The notes below the pieces were generated by a model. It was given only the letters and a program-made list of their open reading frames with translations, searched no databases and was not told where the DNA came from. From Mesorhizobium sophorae (GTDB lineage Bacteria; Pseudomonadota; Alphaproteobacteria; Rhizobiales; Rhizobiaceae), in NCBI RefSeq assembly GCF_002270415.1, contig NZ_NNRI01000007.1, positions 372,001 through 436,000 on the forward strand: a stretch of 64,000 nucleotides of DNA, written 5' to 3'. Shown here piece by piece: positions 61,067-64,000 of the stretch; within the stretch, counting starts at the first letter, position 1, and every line of letters begins with the position of its first letter. A program made the translations under genes and the position numbers.

Positions 61067-61552
61067 ATGCGCGCAGCCCTTCAAAATCCCTCCGTCATCG
61101 GTCCGACCGTCGGCTTCGTCAGGTTGCCGCATGGTGACGGACTTCCCCTCCCCGCCTATGAAAGCCCCGGCGCGGCCGGTATGGATCTGCGCGCGGCGGT
61201 GCCCGACGACCGGCCGCTGCTGATCCTGCCTGGAAAACGCGCTCTGGTGCCGACCGGGCTGATCCTGGAAATTCCCGAAGGCATGGAAGGCCAGGTCCGG
61301 CCACGCTCCGGCCTTGCTTTCAAACATGGTCTTACCGTCCTCAACACGCCCGGCACCATCGACAGCGACTATCGCGGCGAGGTGAAGGTGCTGCTGATCA
61401 ATCTCGGTGACGAGGATTTCGCGGTGACGCGCGGCATGCGCATCGCCCAGATCGTGTTCGCGGCGGTGACGCAGGCGGCCGTGGAAGAGCGCAGCCTGGC
61501 TGGCGGCACGGCGCGTGGCTCAGGCGGGTTCGGATCGACCGGCACCGCCTGA
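61067..61552 (+). CDS. dut: Deoxyuridine 5'-triphosphate nucleotidohydrolase
   Basis: 161 aa trimeric dUTPase (dUTP to dUMP and pyrophosphate). All five motifs are visible: [46 protein letters not shown] and the C-terminal [16 protein letters not shown] overlap couples it to the HAD gene. Confidence 0.96.
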   Translation: MRAALQNPSVIGPTVGFVRLPHGDGLPLPAYESPGAAGMDLRAAVPDDRPLLILPGKRALVPTGLILEIPEGMEGQVRPRSGLAFKHGLTVLNTPGTIDSDYRGEVKVLLINLGDEDFAVTRGMRIAQIVFAAVTQAAVEERSLAGGTARGSGGFGSTGTA

Positions 61553-62214
61553 TGCCCGAACTGCCAAAACTCGTCATCTTCGACTGCGACGGGATCCTGG
61601 TCGATACAGAGAACCTCGCCAATCGACGCCTCGCCGAATGGCTTGTTACCGCCGGCTATCCGACGAGCTTCGAATATTGCCGCAAGCATTTCTCCGGCCG
61701 CAGCATGGCGTCGGTGCAAAAACAGATTGAAGAGGAGACCAGCGTCCGCCTCGGCGCCGATTTCGTCGACCGCTGGAATGCCGGCCTGCCGGACCTGTTC
61801 GCCCACGGGGTCGAGGCGATCCCTTACGTCCGCGAGTTTGTCGAAGCCGTGCGCTCAGCTGGCATCGCCTATTGCGTCGCCACCTCGGCCAGGGTGTCGA
61901 AGATGCACATCACACTTGGCCAGACCGGGCTGTTGCCGCTGTTCGAACACGCGATGTTCAGCTCGACGATGGTCGGGCGCGGCAAGCCATTCCCCGACCT
62001 GTTCCTGCATGCGGCCAAGACGATGGGCTTCGCGCCCGCCGACTGCGTCGTCATCGAGGACAGCGTCGCCGGCACGCAAGCCGGCATTGCCGCCGGCATG
62101 CGGGTGTTTTCCTATCATGGCGACCCCTATTCCGACCGCGACGGCCTGATCCAGGCCGGCGGCATCCTGTTCAACGACATGCGCGAGCTGGCCGGGCTGG
62201 TGCCGATCCACTGA
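61552..62214 (+). CDS. HAD-family hydrolase (beta-phosphoglucomutase/phosphatase type)
   Basis: 220 aa. Motif I is FDCDGILVDTENLANRR, with a helical cap; CVATSARVSKMHITLGQTG carries motif II; GRGKPFPDLFLHAAKTMG motif III; VVIEDSVAGTQAGIAAGM motif IV. It could be a nucleotide or sugar-phosphate phosphatase; adjacency to dut is suggestive but not proof of a nucleotide role. Confidence 0.87.
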   Translation: MPELPKLVIFDCDGILVDTENLANRRLAEWLVTAGYPTSFEYCRKHFSGRSMASVQKQIEEETSVRLGADFVDRWNAGLPDLFAHGVEAIPYVREFVEAVRSAGIAYCVATSARVSKMHITLGQTGLLPLFEHAMFSSTMVGRGKPFPDLFLHAAKTMGFAPADCVVIEDSVAGTQAGIAAGMRVFSYHGDPYSDRDGLIQAGGILFNDMRELAGLVPIH

Positions 62215-62309
62215 CCTGCCGGCCACCGATCCGCCGGGTTTGACGGACGGATTGGACGTCCCGGACCGCTATGCTACGTTCCGCGCGCCCGACAGACCAA
62301 GGCGCGCCT

Positions 62310-63164
62310 ATGACAACGAACCTGCTTCGCTTCATCCTCGCCTTGACGCTGCTGCCATTTCTCTGGACAGCCGCCGGCGCGCAAGCCGTCAGCTTCCCGG
62401 AACTCGGCAGCGCGCTGCCCGGCCACCAGGACGTCACCTATCTCGACCTGGCGAGGATGGTCATCCCCGATCTCGCCGTGGACAAGGACGGCTTCTACAA
62501 GGGTGGGCTGCCGATCGACATGCGCCACATCGAGGGACCTGACAGCGGCGGTTCGCCGCCCGAGACATCGGGCTTTTCAAATGCCGCGGTGCTGGCCGTC
62601 AAGGCTGGAGGCAAGGACCGGCTGACTATGCTGTTCGACCTCGGTGATTCTCCCGACAGTGCCGAAGGCTATGCGGTGCTGGCGCTGTACGACACTTCGG
62701 CCAAGCCAAAGCTGCTCGACGCCGTCAATGTCGCGGTCGACCGTGGCACCTATTTCCGCGAACCAGGCAAGCTTTCCGTCAGCGCCAACGATGACATCCT
62801 CATCACCATGAGCGCGCATTTCAATTCGAACCAGAACTATGTGGCCACGCCGCTGATCATGGTTCGCGGCGACAAGTTCGAACTGATCGACATGATCTAT
62901 ACGTTCGATGAAAACCTGTGCAGCTACAGCCGCAAGCAGGACGTGGCCTTCCAGGCCATCGCCGACGACCGGCCTTTTGCCGCCATCAAGGTGACGGTGA
63001 CCGATGCCACGGTGCCGAACGGTGAAAGCTGCGATGACACGCCGCCCGCGGCCGCGTCGCAGGACATTTCCGTCACCTATCACTGGGACACCACGGCCTC
63101 GCACTACGCCAAGGATTCCGACGCGCTGGAAAAATTGGCAGGAGAGAATGCCAAACGCTTCTGA
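62310..63164 (+). CDS. Exported protein of unknown function
   Basis: 284 aa. Signal peptide LLRFILALTLLPFLWTAAGAQA, cut near residue 25. The mature protein has no motif I recognise. Segments such as KDRLTMLFDLGDSPDSAEGYAVLALYD, SVSANDDILITMSAHFNSNQNYV and MVRGDKFELIDMIYTFDENLCSYS suggest a beta-rich fold. Two cysteines (LCSYS and SCDDTPP) could pair. ATG 62310 places the signal at the N-terminus. Codon use is like the neighbours. Confidence 0.75.
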   Translation: MTTNLLRFILALTLLPFLWTAAGAQAVSFPELGSALPGHQDVTYLDLARMVIPDLAVDKDGFYKGGLPIDMRHIEGPDSGGSPPETSGFSNAAVLAVKAGGKDRLTMLFDLGDSPDSAEGYAVLALYDTSAKPKLLDAVNVAVDRGTYFREPGKLSVSANDDILITMSAHFNSNQNYVATPLIMVRGDKFELIDMIYTFDENLCSYSRKQDVAFQAIADDRPFAAIKVTVTDATVPNGESCDDTPPAAASQDISVTYHWDTTASHYAKDSDALEKLAGENAKRF

Positions 63165-63245
63165 ACCAATGGCATTCGTTTGCCCGGCCAGTGAGGGCAG
63201 GATAAAATCCTCTCCGCCACGCCGCACATGATGGGGGGAATTACC

Positions 63246-64000
63246 ATGGACAAGGGCAAGATCTTTCGTGACCTGCATGCCTCGACCTTCGTCATACCCA
63301 ATCCCTGGGATGTCGGCACGACGAAGCTGCTGGATTCTTTCGGCTTCAAGGCGCTGGCGACGACCAGCGCCGGCTTTGCCTTTTCGCGCGGCCTGCCGGA
63401 CGGCGCCGTGACCTTCGAAGCGATGATCCATCATTGCCGCGACGTGACGGCGGCGACCAGCCTGCCGGTCTCGGCCGATCTCGAGAGAGGCAAGGGCGAC
63501 AGCGCCGAACGCGCCGCCGAAACCATTTTCGCGGCCGAAGCGGCCGGCCTTGCCGGCTGCTCGATCGAGGACCACACCGGCGATCCGGACAAGCCGATCT
63601 ATGATTTCTCGCACGCCGTCGAGCGCGTCGCGGCCGCCGTGGAGGCGGCGCGGGCGTTGAAGCGTGATTTCGTCTTCACCGCGCGGGCCGAGAACTTCCT
63701 GTGGGGCAGGTCCGATCTCGACGACACCATCAAGCGGCTGCAGGCCTTCGAGAAGGCCGGCGCCGATGTGCTCTATGCGCCAGGCATCGGCGAAATAGAG
63801 ATGGTGCGCACGATCTGCTCGGCGGTCAGCAAGCCGGTCAACGTCATGGCGAGGCCCGGCTTCACCGTCGCCGATCTCGCCATGGCTGGCGTAAAGCGCA
63901 TTTCGCTCGGGCCGTGGTTGACCAATTTCGCCTATGGCATGTTGGAAACGGCGGCACGCGAGATCCAGCAGGACGGCACGTTCGGCTTCACCCGCGCCGC
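63246..64000 (+). CDS. Isocitrate lyase/PEP mutase-family protein (3' end beyond window)
   Basis: The reading frame begins at ATG 63246 and stays open for 251 codons to the edge. FVIPNPWDVGTTKLLDSFGF, LATTSAGFAFSRGLPDG, LPVSADLERGKGDSAE and GCSIEDHTGDPDKPIYD (metal/substrate loop), FVFTARAENFLWGRSDLDD and GADVLYAPGIGEIEMVR are typical of the PEP mutase/ICL superfamily branch lacking the KKCGH lyase motif. Such proteins are often carboxyvinyl-carboxyphosphonate mutase-like or oxaloacetate/2,3-dimethylmalate lyase-like. The reaction is unknown. Confidence 0.88.
   Translation, partial: MDKGKIFRDLHASTFVIPNPWDVGTTKLLDSFGFKALATTSAGFAFSRGLPDGAVTFEAMIHHCRDVTAATSLPVSADLERGKGDSAERAAETIFAAEAAGLAGCSIEDHTGDPDKPIYDFSHAVERVAAAVEAARALKRDFVFTARAENFLWGRSDLDDTIKRLQAFEKAGADVLYAPGIGEIEMVRTICSAVSKPVNVMARPGFTVADLAMAGVKRISLGPWLTNFAYGMLETAAREIQQDGTFGFTRA

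Overview
The window is a stretch of high-GC alphaproteobacterial chromosome. Codon usage, the rhizobial-type intergenic palindromes, an FdsGBAD formate dehydrogenase, a DmlA-like haloalkane dehalogenase and a METTL20-like methyltransferase together suggest Mesorhizobium or a close Rhizobiales relative. That assignment is inferred from remembered family similarity, not from a search. Coding density is high. I saw no rRNA, tRNA, CRISPR array, insertion sequence or prophage. The first gene (dppF) runs off the left edge and the last (a PEP mutase/isocitrate lyase-family gene) runs off the right edge.

Layout, left to right. 1-4.9 kb: dppABCDF dipeptide ABC transporter (minus strand). 5.4-8.0 kb: a FadD acyl-CoA ligase with a histone-like tail, coupled to an ETF-beta-type lysine methyltransferase. 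8.0-10.4 kb: HAD phosphatase and pgi. 10.7-14.4 kb: MocR regulator, an MttB-family (non-pyrrolysine) methyltransferase and a small unknown gene. 14.5-16.7 kb: chrB-chrA chromate resistance. 16.9-21.3 kb: xylonate dehydratase-like gene, CoxG-like protein, Mrp ATPase and a VOC protein. 21.5-28.6 kb: LysR regulator and NAD-dependent formate dehydrogenase fdsG-fdsB-fdsA-fdhD-fdsD. 28.7-32.1 kb: a hydrolase/cyclase-like/LuxR fusion and a group of small exported or SnoaL-like proteins. 32.2-37.8 kb: ydcSTUV-patD, a polyamine-type transporter with aminobutyraldehyde dehydrogenase. 38.0-40.6 kb: methyltransferase/MerR divergent pair, a LysR gene and a histidine-kinase remnant. 40.7-49.3 kb: DeoR regulator, two choline-kinase-like genes, a dimethylglycine-dehydrogenase-like FAD/GcvT enzyme, a methyltransferase, an EamA transporter and a cytosine-deaminase-like amidohydrolase. 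49.5-53.0 kb: ilvD, then an ArsR-SRPBCC-VOC group. 53.2-60.4 kb: prfC, haloalkane dehalogenase/TetR, an amino-acid oxidase-like flavoenzyme, amidase, class II glutamine amidotransferase and a DUF6356-like protein. 60.5-64 kb: Lrp regulator, dut, HAD hydrolase, an exported unknown and the PEP mutase-family gene.

Functional themes. Much of the window handles nitrogenous solutes and one-carbon units: peptide and polyamine uptake, N-methyl compound enzymes (MttB-like, DMGDH/GcvT-like, choline-kinase-like) and formate oxidation. Fatty-acid activation sits beside a predicted modifier of its electron carrier.

The most interesting non-coding signals are four precisely placed regulatory regions. (1) The DeoR/kinase intergenic region has a promoter, two inverted repeats and a 12-bp terminator hairpin with a T-run inside a long 5' leader, which looks like an attenuator or riboswitch. 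(2) A MerR-type promoter with a 19-bp spacer drives a methyltransferase. (3) A TetR promoter carries a perfect 18-bp palindrome, and its predicted transcript starts at the ATG (leaderless). (4) A 32-bp concentric operator overlaps the -10 of arsR. Several related hairpin-rich intergenic repeats recur, one of them inside the ydc operon.
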